Shown: piece after piece, positions 25,284 through 38,158 of the stretch
Layout: each line of letters starts with the position of its first letter
How positions within the stretch are numbered: the stretch's first letter is position 1
NCBI GenBank assembly: GCA_032158125.1
Contig: JASKOT010000028.1
Location: 1-64,000 of the forward strand
Source: Papiliotrema nemorosa
Taxonomy: Eukaryota > Basidiomycota > Tremellomycetes > Tremellales > Rhynchogastremaceae
Direction: 5' to 3'
Length of the DNA stretch: 64,000 nt
Translations under genes and position numbers: made by a program
Notes under the pieces: generated by a model
What the model was told of the DNA's origin: nothing
Seen by the model: only the letters and a program-made list of their open reading frames with translations
Databases searched by the model: none

Positions 25284-25923
25284 AGCAATCGCACAGTCGA
25301 TCAATATAGATTTCACAGATACAACGAGGCGAGATTGCGGAGGAGGAAAGCGACGAAAGAGAAATGACTCTAGCTACGATCAAAGAATGAAAGAGAAAAC
25401 GAACGAGAAAACCATCGAATATCACCAACGTATCAGAAAACGACCCCATACACGAGGACAGGGAAGAGAAGAAAGCCACTCCTCGCCTCGTCGCTCGCTG
25501 TTCATATCATTACCCACGGACTATTGTTTATACGCCTCAAGATAGGATCACCCAGACTCACGATCGCTCTGCCCCGTGGGCGAGGGTCTGATGAAGGCGC
25601 TCGATCATCTCATGCATGTTATCTTTCTGCCAGAACAATCTCGCGGCGTACATATTGTGGTATCACTGTACAGCAAGCGAAAGTGAGAGCCAGGGTAGAC
25701 TGATGCACGCGTTGAGAAAGTCACGAGAGCGGCGCAGAGCCGTCGTGACGAATACGGCGAGTTTCAATTGGGAGATACAGTACTCGTACATTGACCCCAT
25801 CCCCTCCTCCTCCACCTCATTGAATCTAGCTCTCCTCCTGGTATCCTTTATCCCTTAGCTGCGCGCTCTGGACGTATCACCATGTACCGGTAGAGAACAC
25901 ACCAAAGCATTGTCCGAAGCAGC
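25284..25923. other. AGS1 3' region and MED13 promoter
   Basis: 640 bp without a convincing gene. It is A-rich near 25290-25480 (AGS1 3' UTR), then pyrimidine-rich before the MED13 ATG. Frames of 80-94 residues here lack coding character. Confidence 0.5.
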
Positions 25924-28900
25924 ATGTCTGGCCTACTTAACGGTCAACCAGCTAGCCTCGACGCCCAACTCCAGGGCCACCATGTTATACCTTTGTCTCA
26001 GGGCAAAGTCATCGTACGGCGATACCATGTCCCCGTGCCTGTGGAAGAGAGCAGCGATGCGCCTGTCAGACGTGGAGTCATCTTAGAGACTGCTTGGAGG
26101 GAAATCAATTCGTCGGCAGGTCTCGTAGGTGATGAGACAGGCGGAGAAGGCGTGGAGAAAGGAGGTGCTTGTGCCGTGATTGACATGGAGGGAGATCAGG
26201 CTACGCTCTGGATATTCTCCGCAGAAGGTATAGAATCACATGTCGATCTGTCCAACCTTGAACGTGAGTACTTCTCAGGTGCCAACGAAATGCGAATGGT
26301 GCTGATGCGACACAGAAGCCGGCCAAGACGAGGAGATTGATATACGCAAACTTGTCACTTGTTCGACGCACGGAAACGATCTAGAATGTCTATCTCCCGA
26401 GAAGAAATGCGAAGTCAAGTGGACGTGCGTTTCTACTCTTGAAAAGGCTTGGAAGATGTTTGGGAGGGGGTTGGTGGAGAAACGGGCTTGGAAGGAGCAT
26501 CGAAGGATATCGACCGTCCCGCCTTTCAAGTGAGTCTTGATTTGCGTTAGGATCTAGGCTCTGCTGGCGTCCTATGAGTCGCTGATGGCAGATGCGACTT
26601 ATGGCCTATGTCGACTGGGAGTCTGTTGCTCAAGATTCACCCTTCTACTATTCCGGACTCGACAACAAAGACTACAGGGACATCTTACCTACCTATCGTG
26701 ACGCTATCACCAATCAATTCACCGGCTATACACGTTGGAGACTTCGATCCTTCTCCGGCTCAAGAGTCATTGTTAGATTCTAGCTTTGGGCAGATGCTAG
26801 GAAGTGCTGCAATGTCCGTCCGAACTGGGTGGGGGATGGATATCGATGGACAACTCGGATTCGGTCAACCTAGATGGGGCGTATATTGGGTCTGCTCTGA
26901 ATTGTCTCCGTCAAGTCGTCCGAGTTTGGAAGAGCTCAAGGGGAAAAGTGGAATCATGGCTATCTGGCCGGCCCATCTCATCGAAAGAGCACTCTCCGGC
27001 GAATCGGTGGACGACCTCGTGGACGTCCACCGCCCATTACCAACGTTCGACTTTCCCACCCCTGACAGTCTATTGGATGTCGCTACCTCTTTGCATGACT
27101 TTTACGCAGCGTACAATCCACCTACTGTCGAGAACGAGGTCTTTGACATTACGCCCGAAACGGACGGTCCGGTACATATCGAACCCCACGATGATGACCC
27201 GATCCCGATCTTCTCTCCTTCGAGTCCTAAGAGATCTGAAGGACAATCAGATATGGAAGATCTGTTTGGTGATCACTCGCCTACTCCCCCTGCTCAACCT
27301 GCGTCGGAAGAGGTGGCAGTTGAAGTGGACGATACGATGGGCTTGTTTGACATGCCGGATCTAGGAGGTGACATCGTCATGGGCTCTCCGCCCGCGACTG
27401 ATCCGGACGGAGAGGCAGGTATGACAATGACTCGACCGAGAAGAATAGACGAGGAAACAGAAGGCGTTCTCGTTACGGAGGATGATTTTGCCTTTTTCGA
27501 CTCGCCAAACGACGAAACGGCAGGACCGGCAGAAGAAGAGGAAACGATGGAACAGGAAGAAAAGGTGTTGAACTCGAGTGATTCTCAGGGGCAGATTGGT
27601 ACGGACGTAGTCAAGATCCCAAAACCCGTCCCAACCGAGGCGCCGGAAGATGCTGAGGAAAGTCTCGACGTCCCGCAAGCTTCGACAGGGGCGGTCGAGC
27701 CTGATGGAAAGACTGCCAATGCGGACAATGCGGACAATGCGGACAATGCGGCGATCGTGGCAGATGATCAATCAGTTGAGGGCGTCGAAGAGGGGTCAAA
27801 CTCCGAGCGTCAGGATACCTCATCTCGGAAGGTGGAGGAAGTTTTGGCACCAAGGAAGACCGTCACGTTCGAGCAGATTCCCCTCCCGCCGTCCCCACCA
27901 TCTTCGGTCATCGACATGGTTCCCTCGCCTTTTGGACCTCTCGCTATAAGTCCCACTATACCATCCTTTTCCTACGCTTTGCCATCACCGGCTCCTTCTC
28001 CGGAAACCTTTCCCCCTTTACGAGCTGAGTTGGTCCAGCGCCTCGCTTCAGAGTCGAAAGATCAAGGCAAGTATGATTACGCTGCTCATTGGGACATCGT
28101 ATCAGATCAGTCTGAAATGGACGAAGAGGACGAATATACCGGCGCTCCGCCCACGCCGGCCTCTTTTGTCGATACTGAGACCCAGCCTTCGTCAATCACT
28201 TCGCCTCAGATGGATCCGAGAAGCGGTATAGATGACATGACCTGGGACGGAGCGAGTCTGGTTGGGAGTGATTTGCTCAGCCTGCAATGGGATCCAGAGG
28301 CTTTGCGGCAGAATAGGAGAGTGTGGAAGGATGTTTGGGCGAAAGGCAAACTGCGTGTACCACAGGTGGAAACCGCGCAGATATCTAGACTGCCAAGCAC
28401 GGTGGAGTATGACCGCTTGGTGGAAGAGGTGATCTCGAATCGACATCTGAGAGAATTCTTGCTTGACAACGAGGCCGGCTCTCGGGCTACGAGTGTTGTT
28501 GAAGAAGACACGATGTTGAGCGCTTTCACGAACGGTGAGTCGTCATTTGGGGCAATAGGCTGATCAGAAGGCACTCCATTGAAGACTATATCGCCATGCC
28601 AGATTCACGTTGGCTACTCTGGCAATGTATGCGAGCTGTCGGTGTCTGCACTTCGATACTGGCGTCAGCTCGGCCTACAGCCTGTTGGTGGAAGGAAAGA
28701 CATTACGGCTCTGGTGGTTTGCGATACCTCGCAAGGTGATGTCCGTGCCGCGCGAGCTTTCCTGCAACGGACGATCGAGACGTACGAGGTGAGTACATCT
28801 CTTCACTGGCCGATAGGTAACTGACATTCAGGCTTGTATGCTTGGCTCCTGCGAGATTGGTACAGCGGCGTCTGCCAAGGAAGGTATCATTTCGATACCT

Positions 28901-30093
28901 CCTTCTGCCTTTGTGCACGCCATATGTGAGTCCCCAAGGTGACCATTGGTTTTTGGTTGACAAAGCAGCTGGCGTCCTGACCAAGGTCTCTGGGAACACT
29001 GTCATCTATGTGTTGCTCCCCACCACCAGCCCCGGTCAACTCTCAACCCTGATCGCTGAGCTACTGCAGTCGAAGCGTGCTGGATCTGAAGCAAGCTTCA
29101 CCAAGTTGATACCTCGATCTGCTGTCGAGATCCACTCGACTCAGGATATCGTTTTCGAGGTGTACGATCGTATCTGTCGCCCTACTCGAGGCACATCTTT
29201 GCGAGGTTTACCCACCGAGCCGACTCTTCCTTATGTCCAGTACCCATCTTTCACTCTAGCTCCTTCCCTCCCGCTCAAGCCGGAACTCACGCTCGCCTGG
29301 CCGCTTCGATCCTATGACGTGTTGAACCGGTGGCGGTTGGTCCATTGCGCGTATGCAATCGATCACGATACGAAACGAGCAGTTGGATACGTAGTGGACG
29401 CTCAAGGAGAAGCATGGAAATCAACCATATTTACCCTAGGTGAAGCAGGCGTGGCGGGCGTAGTAGAGGCTCTGTGGGGCTTCTTCAAGGCGTTCGCGGC
29501 GATTGCCAGTGTCGAGTATCGCTTGGCCATCTGCTGCGTTGGAGATTTGACCAAGACCGAGCTTGATGGTGAGAAGACGATGAGTGCATAAAGAGAGCAG
29601 CGAGCTGATTGCAGCTTGGCGAGCTTTGATTGACGCTTCAAGAATGCCCGGGTCGCTTATCCTCACATCGACTCAGGTCTCTACGCCTGGATCGTCTATC
29701 CATATGCCGGCTCCCATCGTCCCCATCCCTCCGGCAACCTTTGCCGATCCCGAAACCCGTATCATGGACGAGTCGTTGACAGGCAAGACTTGTTCTCTGC
29801 CTCGGATTCCGATCAGCCTCTCGAACAGTGGAGAAAGGGTCATCCCCCATAGCTCATTCTTGCTCAATATGCCCACTCCGCCCGAGTGGTCTACCGCGAA
29901 ATTTGACGTGTTGGTACATCGATCTCCACCCGATCAGGAGGATGACCCGTTTGAGTTGTTCTCAGAGCAGTTCCATCGGATGGTTATACTGGGAAGAACG
30001 AGATATGGATTGATTCAAGGAGTGTTGCCGTTGCATGCTGAAGCTGTAAGAACAGGATTGAAAAGTATCAAGGATGTTGTATCATTGTCGTAA
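25924..30093 (+). CDS. MED13: Mediator complex subunit 13 (CDK8 module)
   Basis: Largest subunit of the CDK8 kinase module, which reversibly attaches to Mediator and modulates RNA polymerase II transcription (yeast Ssn2/Srb9). It starts MSGLLNGQPASLDAQLQGHH. The N-terminal domain continues through introns as EIDIRKLVTCSTHGNDLECL and VSTLEKAWKMFGRG. A long acidic, Ser/Pro-rich disordered middle contains a four-times repeated Asn-Ala-Asp stretch. The conserved C-terminal PIWI-like part begins QIHVGYSGNVCELSVSALRY and WRQLGLQPVGGRKDITALVV, then STLIAELLQSK, LRSYDVLNRWRLVHCAYAID, VEALWGFFKAFAA and YRLAICCVGDLTKTELD. It ends with a Met/Pro-rich segment and a helix, then a TAA at 30091. About 1,290 residues, typical for fungi. 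Five or six introns. The assignment rests mainly on the C-terminal half. Confidence 0.88.
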
Positions 30094-30456
30094 GGTCGCT
30101 CTAGGCCTCATTGTAGTCATTTTCTGTGAATCATCGATCATGTATGCATGTATGTTTGCACATGCTCCCGAGCCTCCCTGTCTCCTGTTGCATTTTCCGT
30201 CTTAAGGGTGTGTCTGACGAGAGGACATGAGCTGGAATCAAGCAGGGCATTGTCGAGGCATATTTAAGTACTACTCGTAGTGGACAACTGGACCCCTCTT
30301 TAAAGCTTTGACGTTGAAGTGTTGACTTGAGATCTCATTCACCCTTTGCTCTTGGCCTGGGCTACCTGTGTCTCGAGCGACAAATCCCAGGGATTTGATG
30401 CATTTGGACACACAGCGAGCTATGAATATGCGACTTCGATATAAAGCGATCGCCCA
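30094..30456. other. Convergent spacer MED13/GGT
   Basis: Two genes end facing each other across 363 bp. No frame or RNA gene recognised; AT-richer, expected to hold two polyadenylation regions. Confidence 0.5.
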
Positions 30457-32921
30457 TTAGATCTGACCTAGAGCAAATCCGTCTCCTCGAAGATCGGAAC
30501 CACAAGCCCAGACTCGTCTTCCGGAAGGATCATCGATCGCTTGGATAAGCTGTCCTTTTCCAGCTATACTTCTTCTGTAACCTGTAGCAATCTCGCATTT
30601 ATGTCCCATTTCTAAAGGGTCAGCTCTTGGTAAGCTCCGTGACTCACTCCTCAATTCTTCCACGGTTTCAGGTGGGATACCCTCCTCGAACCAGATTTCA
30701 GAGTTTACATTACCTGCATTCTGGGCATTGGCCGTTCCTGCATCGGGTAATCCAGCAGAGATGCAGAATCGCGGAGCGTCAAGACATGCTTGAGCGGAGA
30801 ATCCTCTCAGTTTGTTGAGCAAGACTTGGATGTGGCCTAGATACCATCAGTATCGTATGCCGAGTCATCACGAGAGACCTCACCCTGTGGCTGCATGAAT
30901 CCTGCCCCATCAGCCATCTAGACAGACATGGTGGGAGACGACTCACCGCCCATCACTCCGAAACTCATCAGAAGGTCGTCATTCTTGGTCACCATACCAG
31001 GGATAATGGTATGATAAGGTCTCTTTCCACCCTTGACGCAATTTGGGTGCCCTTCCCTCAAGATGAAGCCTGTGCCCCTGTTTTGGAGGGTGAACCCGGT
31101 GCCCTTTGGTATCGCCCCAGTGCCGAAACCTTCTGCTCAGCGAGTGAAGACTCGGCCGAGGTGGATGAGCTTACCAGCGTAGTTGGAAGCTATGAAAGAA
31201 CACGCGTTGCCCTCTTTGTCTGCGGTGGTGAGGTAGACTGTATCGGTCGAATTGATCGGATTTCCATGCTCCACCCCACCGGTCTTTTCGAGGTCGATGA
31301 GAGCGGCACGCTTTTGTAGGTACTCCTGGTAGTCAGCACCTTGCTTTTGCAGGTAAGAACAGACTGACCTTGCTGAGTAGTTCTTGTACCGGTACATGCT
31401 CGACCTCGGGGTCGGTGACATAATATTGTGCTGAGGTCAGTCGTGCTCAATTATTGATACTGGATGCGCTCACTATCCGCAAAGGCAAGACGCAGCGCCT
31501 CGATGAGAATATGCAGGTATCTCGTCGAGTTGTGTTCCAAATTCAAAACGTCGATGCCATGTTGCACCTCTACAGCCTCCACAATCCCCAGCGCTATCAA
31601 AGCTGTCAAACCTTGTCCATTTGGCGGGCACTGCTTGGTGAGCCAACAAGTGATTGGTAGAACCCTTGGCGCACCTCCCATAAGGTTACACCTTCGTCAC
31701 CAGCATGACCGACTTTAAAATCGTATTTTATAGGCTGAATCACATCTGCGTCGCAAGAGGCGAGATCCTCCAGCGTCATGACCCCTCCTCCAGCTTGAAC
31801 TAGGTCGACAATGGCTGAATCGTTAGCATTGACAACTGATGGGGCTGGATCCAAAATCTGACTTGCATTGAGCTATACGGCCTTGGTAGAACCCTGCCTT
31901 TCCTTGTTTGGCGACTGCTTCGAAGGTATTTGCCAACTCGGGATGAGTCATGATTCTGGACGGTTGCGGTGCAAGCTGTCAGATGAGCTTGGGGCCAGGC
32001 AATCCATGTATCATTGACTGACTTCGTCGTCGGCCATCATTCTGTCATCAGCTTACCGCGGTGCAAACTCAGGAAGAATGTACCACTCACTCTCGCCAAT
32101 TGGGTGATATCCTCTTCAACAGCCCCTCAGCATGCTGCCACTGCATCGCGTCAACAAATGCCCCGACAGGCACCAGCGTTCACTCAAGCATTGAGGTTAC
32201 TCACTTGCTTGCTGTTGATCTCATGAGTCGGCACACCTTCCCTCGCCATCCGGATAGCCGGTGCCAAGATATCCTCCATCGACAATTTCCCCGACCCAAA
32301 CTCTGAGACTGTCTTGATCCATCCGGCAGCTGCTCCTGGGACAGTCACCGAGTTGAGGTTGTCCAATGGGATCTGATATCAGTACTCCCATTATCGCCCA
32401 TGCTCGGACAGGCAACTGACAGTATCACCGGTGATGCCTTGCGAACGGAGATGCTCCAAAGACAAGGCTCTAGGGGACCGTCCTGAACCATTGACACCTC
32501 GTACAGTCTTCGTTTTGGCATCGTAAAACAGACAAAATATATCGCCTCCAATTCCTGCTTTATCAGCCTTGATCATTCCGATAGAGTGGATACTACTGAC
32601 CGGTGCAAGAAGGCTCGGTGACGTTCAAAGCGGCAGCGGTAGCTACAGCTGCGTCGGCTAGGTCTTTAGCACCAAACCCCCGACAACCGGAATAGATGCC
32701 ACCGACTTACCAGCATTGCCTCCTTTGTTCAAGATCTCCACTCCGGCCTGACAAGCTGATATTAGCTACACTACCATTTTATGAGAGACGTTTTGCCCAC
32801 CTAACGGTTGAGAAGTCGCGACTGCCCCTTTGGCCGAGAAGACGGTGGATCGCCTCGAAGGGAAATGCGCAAACTGGGGGTCGTGCGATGGGTGCAGTCG
32901 GTCAAAGTCGAGAGGCGCCAT
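30457..32921 (-). CDS. Gamma-glutamyltransferase family protein
   Basis: N-terminal-nucleophile hydrolase that cleaves or transfers gamma-glutamyl groups (glutathione breakdown). The start [20 protein letters not shown] was chosen as the first Met close to the conserved part; an in-frame upstream Met at 32993 is an alternative. Motifs in order: [116 protein letters not shown], then the autocleavage region [20 protein letters not shown] (Thr nucleophile) and IASNYAG. The tail is [14 protein letters not shown]...GDGFALGQI. No signal peptide or N-terminal membrane anchor is visible, so it looks intracellular, like the bacterial YwrD-type branch and unlike vacuolar Ecm38. Tyr replaces the usual His two residues after the nucleophile. 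About ten introns. Confidence 0.87.
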
Positions 32922-33390
32922 GGTGAGATGGGGGTCTACGGAGAGAGGGGTGTCAGAGATGAGCAGCAGAGCGCGATATCGATAGTTCGCCAAACACGAG
33001 TAGTGCCGGCTATGGTTGGGCTAGGCGAGAGCACTTCGGAAATGCGCTCTCAGCTCATCTTCCGGTTTATCCGGCAGTCCCGGAAGAACATCCGTCGGAG
33101 ATGACCGATGACCGTTGATGTCGGTGTTAAAGCAGCAGAGCAATCGGTGATAAGTGCCACTCGCGTTTGATGCCCCTCACCTCAGCCCTAATCCCGGCTA
33201 TTCCCGCTATGGTGCTTGGGTGATAATTTGATTCCGTCCCTTTCCCCCTCGCCGCTGCCCACCGTAGGTCCCTCGCTGTCGCCCCTGCTGCCCTCGCTGC
33301 CCTCGCTGCTCGCTGCCTGCCTGCCTGTCCGACCATTTCAACATATTTGTGTATACCTAGACTCTTCTTCATCCTTCAACACTATACATC
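32922..33390. promoter_or_regulatory. Divergent promoter GGT/RPS23 with simple repeat
   Basis: 469 bp between a minus-strand start (32921) and the RPS23 ATG. At about 33270-33330 there is an imperfect tandem of CTCGCTGC/CTGC units inside a pyrimidine-rich leader, as expected ahead of ribosomal protein genes. Confidence 0.5.
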
Positions 33391-34303
33391 ATGGGTTGTG
33401 AGTATACACGTACCCATCGACAGAGAGACCACTCGCTGACCTAGTTCTCCCTTTTCGCCAATAATCCACCAATCCACCTCGAATAACGTTGATAATATCC
33501 CACCATCCTGCCATCTACGACCCGAAACTATCCCTACTACCTACTTACTCTATCCTCCAATCGTAACTCCCTACAGCCAACAAGCCTCGAGGTCTGCAAG
33601 CCGCTCGAAAACTCCGAACTTCGCGACGAGAGAACCGATGGGCCGACAAGAACTACAAGAAGCGAGCTCTTGGTAAATTCTACAAGACTTCGCCTACCGG
33701 TGGATCTTCGCACGCCAAGGGTATCGTGCTTGAGAAGGTGGGTCTCGTCTCGGTTCAGACTCTAGGCTTTGGGGGTACGAGGGGGGGCATGAGATTGTGC
33801 ATTGGACGTGGCTGGGGAAGATCATGGGTGGACCAGGATCCCGAAGAAAGAGGTAGAGGTGGGCATGCGCAGAACCATCATTGGCACTCGCATTGCAAAG
33901 AGTATAGGCATGACGGGTGGACGGGGATTGAGACGACGCAGAATAACGAGGAGAGGCACCATGACAAGACGCTGACTTTTTAGGTCGGTGTCGAGGCCAA
34001 ACAACCCAACTCTGCTATCCGAAAATGTGTTCGTGTTCAATTGATCAAGAACGGTAAAAAAGTCACCGCTTTCGTCCCCAACGACGGTTGTCTCAACTTT
34101 ACCGATGAAAACGACGAAGTTTTGATCTCCGGTTTCGGTCGACGAGGAAAGGCAAAGGGAGATATTCCCGGTGTCCGATTCAAGGTCGTCAAGGTTGCTG
34201 GTGTCGGTTTGCTCGCTCTCTGGAAGGAGAAAAAGTGGGTCTTTTTTTTTTGTCTCTGTGGGAACAGGTGTGCTGACTTTCCAGGGAAAAGCCTCGATCG
34301 TAA
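33391..34303 (+). CDS. RPS23: 40S ribosomal protein S23 (uS12)
   Basis: Decoding-centre protein of the small ribosomal subunit. Exons 33391-33397, 33577-33737, 33984-34234 and 34285-34303 join to a 145-residue protein, the normal family length: [100 protein letters not shown], then [20 protein letters not shown] and [20 protein letters not shown] and the PND loop, whose proline is hydroxylated in other eukaryotes, are intact. Introns 1 and 2 are long for this genome (179 and 246 nt), as often seen in ribosomal protein genes. The first exon codes only two full codons plus one base. Confidence 0.98.
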
Positions 34304-34811
34304 GATCCTCGCGTTCGCGATGGCGTGTGTAGGGTGACGAGTTGCGACTCGTTGGAGGTTTCATGCATGTATGATTCATACGACATACACTACAACTCTG
34401 CTGCAGGGACTGCGAGTTTGCGGGGTTTTTTTCGCTGGATTGATGGCGACATCCTCAACACCGGACGATAATCGACACTGAGAATTTCGCACCATGCCTT
34501 TTCTGATCGGATCACTAATATCCTAAAAGCCCTGTTGGCTCGACTTCAGCTCAGGTCCAATATCTCACTCAACCGCGGCTTCTCGTGGGATCTCTCGACG
34601 TGGTCGATCCGATCTTGTCCGACCGCAAGGGATCTTCATCGTCTTGTGCATCATGATGAGCCACGCTACATGCCGAGTTGTCAACTCGCGTACGCTACAA
34701 TCACGTTACATCTCCGAATCCACCTGGTGCGGCTCTCCGGTAGAAGCGCCATCAATAAAGCTAGACGGGAAGGCTGACTGATCAGCTCACACCTATATCA
34801 TCTGACCTAGA
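34304..34811. other. Convergent spacer RPS23/PEX5
   Basis: 508 bp. An 80-residue frame at 34535 has no coding character. An ATGATGA followed 120 bp later by CTGA resembles snoRNA boxes, but no terminal stem was found. Expected to hold both 3' UTRs. Confidence 0.45.
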
Positions 34812-37600
34812 CTAACCAGACAAATCCCGCTTTCCTACCAACGCAACCAGATCTTGCCTGCCCATACTGCAAGATCAGTTGTCGTGGCTATATGCTAGTA
34901 ATGAAGCATCGACTCACTGTAAACAGGCATTTCTCAGTGTGTTCCAGAGCGTCTGACTAGTCACTCCCTTTGCGCCAGTCGTCTTCAAGTGGGCCGAAGC
35001 GTAACCTTCAGTCGCGTCTGCGTGTTGGAGTCTGAGTGCATCCAAGACGCTCTGTGCGGCTTGGGCGTATTGACCGAGGTTTATATACGACACGCCTAGA
35101 TTGAACCTGTCCTGTTAGCTGAGTAGTTCCTTGAAAGGCAAATCAAACGTCTCACAAGGCTCGGACAAAATTGGGATGGAGGAAGAGCGCTTTGTAGTAC
35201 AACTCGATGGCTTCCTCGCTTCGACCGCTGTTGGCCAATGTCGCGCCGAGGCGGTTGTACAGTAACCAATCCTACTCATCAGCGAAACGCGCTCGCAAAG
35301 CAGATACAACTGACATCTGGTCTGACGGATAATGCAGCAGAGAAGCAGTCTTCAGCCTTGTCATATTCCTTGTTCATCAGCCTTCGCTCCTCACGTGTTG
35401 ATATAAGTGCCCACCTCTGACGCATTGAACATGACTCCCAAAGCAATCTGTACTTCCGGGTCAAGCTCATCCGGGTTCTCCCTCGCCAGACCTATCAACC
35501 TCTCGATAATCCTTCCCCTTCTGTCCTCGTATGACCCCCCTCTATCCTCCCCATCTCGCCGTTCTTCCAGACCCAAATCAAGCCACCGTTCCAGCATGGA
35601 ATTGGCAGCCTCTTTTTGTCCTTCATTGGTGTATGAAACAGCTAGAGCGAGGTATGTCTCCCGATGGTCCGGTTCAAGTTGGATCACTTTGGAAAGGGCT
35701 AGTATAGCTTGATCCTCTCTCTCATTTTCTTGCTGTTTGAGACCCAACGCATACCATGCTTCCCAGTTCGACGGGTCTTTCTGAACCTCGGACTCGAGCT
35801 CCAACACGCCCTAAACGTCAGCATCCTCCTCAAAAATTGTATGCTGCTCTAGGGGAGTCGAGCTCACCTTGACTGTGGGAGACCCCTGTTCAGTATCTTG
35901 AGATGTGTAAGGATTCTTCGCCTGGAACAAATACCGGTCCTGCGATGTATCCGCCAGCCTTTCCCTATGTTGAAACTCTGCCCAATCCTTGTCCATCCCT
36001 TTCCATCCTTCCATATCCGCCACTCCCAATCTCGGAGCACCAGCGATCGACATGGGCCCGTTGAATCCGTAAAATGTCTCTTCGTCAAAATCCAGCGCAT
36101 CCATATTCTGATCTTCCCAGGCCATACTTGCTCCAGGAATAGCAGTAGCGTTGGACAAGGCCTCTTCGAGAGAGTTGGGCACGCCACGCCCCATGGCGGG
36201 AACCTCGGTCGATTGGTCGAAATGGACAGATTTCCTGCGTTGCGGAGCCGATTGTTGCAGAATCGCATCCTGGTCCATGAACTGTCGATCCCAATCGGAT
36301 TGTGAGACTTGGTCGGTGATATGCAGCGGGAGCTGGGTCGTTTTCGCACCAGGAGCCCTTTGAAGAGACGTGTAATGACCAAAGTTCCTATGTATCGGTG
36401 TCAAAGTAGACGGTCCTGCTTCAGACGTCCTGTTCGATGGTCCAGCCTGAGTCGAGGTCTGAGCCATAAAGTCACCCGCCCATCCTGCCTCTTCGCGAGG
36501 AACAAACTTTGCTCCCTGGCTCACGTCCCCTTGACCAATCTTGATCGAGGTATCTCCCTCTTCAGCGACAACTTTTCGATCCCCCAAAGCCGAGACGAGC
36601 TGCATGAATTGACTCTGGGCAAACTTTGGGTCTTCCATCAGATTCGATCCGTCCGACTTTAGCTGAGTCATAAAGTCCGCCGCGGTGTTGGCTAAGACTT
36701 CCTGCGAGTCTGTCAAAGGCTCAGCAGATCTGCTTTTGGCATCTTGGGCTGTTGTAGTAGAGGGACCAGATTGAGCTTGTTGGGGATAAATCTGCGCTGG
36801 GCCATCTTGAGGAATCATGTGAGATTGATGCGGTCGAGCAGGGAAAGTGGTAAACATCGGTCTGGGGGGTTCAAACATCTGTGGTGTAGTAAAAGAGGGC
36901 TGCAGCGGTCGGTATGTCGATTGAGAACCCATAGGTCTCTCCCAAGGTGCCATTCCGCCCGTATGCCCCATTTTAACCTGAGAGGTTGATCGGTGTTGAT
37001 CTTGTCGAGCGAAATCTTGACCCCATCCTGCGTTGCTGTACCCTGCCTCTTGGCGATGAGCAGGAGGGCCAGAGACGAAATTATTTGCCCAGTCAGATGT
37101 CGCTGGGCCAGCTTGTGAGGGTTGTTGGCCCCATCGGTCGTGTAAGGGAGATTGTCCATGTTGTTGTGCAAGGGGAGGTGAAGAGAGATGACGCCGAAGA
37201 TCGTCAAGGTTGAATGGGGAGGGGGATGGTGCAGATGAGCGTGTTTGTGATTGAGTTTGAGAAGATGCTGTAGGACCATTCGGACCAAACGTCTGTTGAT
37301 CAGCTACGGGTACGATATCGCCCTTGACCCGCTTACCTGTCTCGAGGGTCCCGCTATGCCTTGTTGGGATGTAAATCGATCCTAAGCGTCAGTACGCCTC
37401 GAACAATCTCTAAATACCACAACGGCGGTAGATTGTCTCGGACTGCAGCCCGAGCGACCAAGTCGGAATAAAGGAGGGATAGTGGGTCTATCGGTGGATG
37501 AGCTTACGCGATGTAATGATCTATCAATGTCCAATCGCCCCGAGACGGACTTGAGCGCGTTTGCGGGTCCACATTCCGCTCCAGAGAGGAATTGAGCCAT
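34812..37600 (-). CDS. PEX5: Peroxisomal targeting signal 1 receptor
   Basis: Cycling receptor that binds -SKL-type signals and imports proteins into peroxisomes. The N-terminus MAQFLSGAECGPANALKSVS has the conserved Cys (residue 10) used for mono-ubiquitin-dependent recycling. A Gln/Pro-rich disordered region follows with four WxxxF docking motifs for Pex13/Pex14 (WANNF, WGQDF, WAGDF, WDRQF). The C-terminal half is TPR: LELESEVQKDPSNWEAWYAL, GLKQQENEREDQAILALSKV, YLALAVSYTNEGQKEAANSM, EVQIALGVMFNASE, a helix pair with LYNRLGATLANSGRSEEAIE, and a final helix ending MGRQDLVALVGKRDLSGL. About 780 residues, within the family range. Roughly eight introns; the stop was placed by joining the last exon over a GTGAGT...GCAG intron. 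Confidence 0.95.
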
Positions 37601-38158
37601 CCTATCAGATTTCTAGCTGTACTCAGCCTATGATTTATGTCGTAGGAGCTCTAGTGTATAGCGGTTCATGTATAAAAAGATCAATTGCGAGAAGTCGAGG
37701 GATAACAAATCTCTCTCGCTTCCGGTTAGTTCTTCTTCTTTACCGGGGGGGCACAGCACATTTCTCGCCACCCACCCCACGTTCAACGTCGATCTCATGC
37801 AACATGAATGGGGGGTAGCATCGTCTGAGCACAGTATCATCATATTCATATCTTCATGACAGGTAATCAAGGGACAAGAAGACATTGACATCAAGCCAGT
37901 CTCTCTGCCCACTTCACAAGCAAAACACGGCAACCCACAGCAACCCACAGATAGATTACACAACCCTCCCATCTCTCTTCCCTCAATTCTGTTCTTGTCC
38001 CAATGGCGTAAAGTACGGGTGTCCCCCGACAGATAGATAAGAGTCGTCGTTGAGATGTCGTCAAAGCAAATAGTCGTCTCTTTCTCCCTCAATGTCATAT
38101 ACACGCTCTCCTCCATGTCCACCGGTGACTCGATCCTCCTCGTCCCATAGCCATCGCC
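37601..38158. other. Spacer between WEE1 3' end and PEX5 start
   Basis: 558 bp that must hold the WEE1 3' UTR and the PEX5 promoter (both genes minus). A 164-residue minus frame fills most of it (37628-38122), but it is Cys/Met-rich with no family resemblance and leaves no room for regulatory sequence; I treat it as chance. Confidence 0.45.

Noticed and set aside
33398..33983. Intronic snoRNA in the long RPS23 introns
   Set aside because: I searched both introns by eye for box C/D and H/ACA patterns and found no convincing set; the terminal CTGAC is the splice branch point.
34648..34775. Possible C/D snoRNA (ATGATGA ... CTGA) downstream of RPS23
   Set aside because: No terminal stem, no C'/D' pair and the spacing is long.
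37628..38122. 164-codon minus frame between WEE1 and PEX5
   Set aside because: Cys/Met-rich without family features, lying in the WEE1 3' UTR and leaving only 27 bp before the PEX5 ATG.
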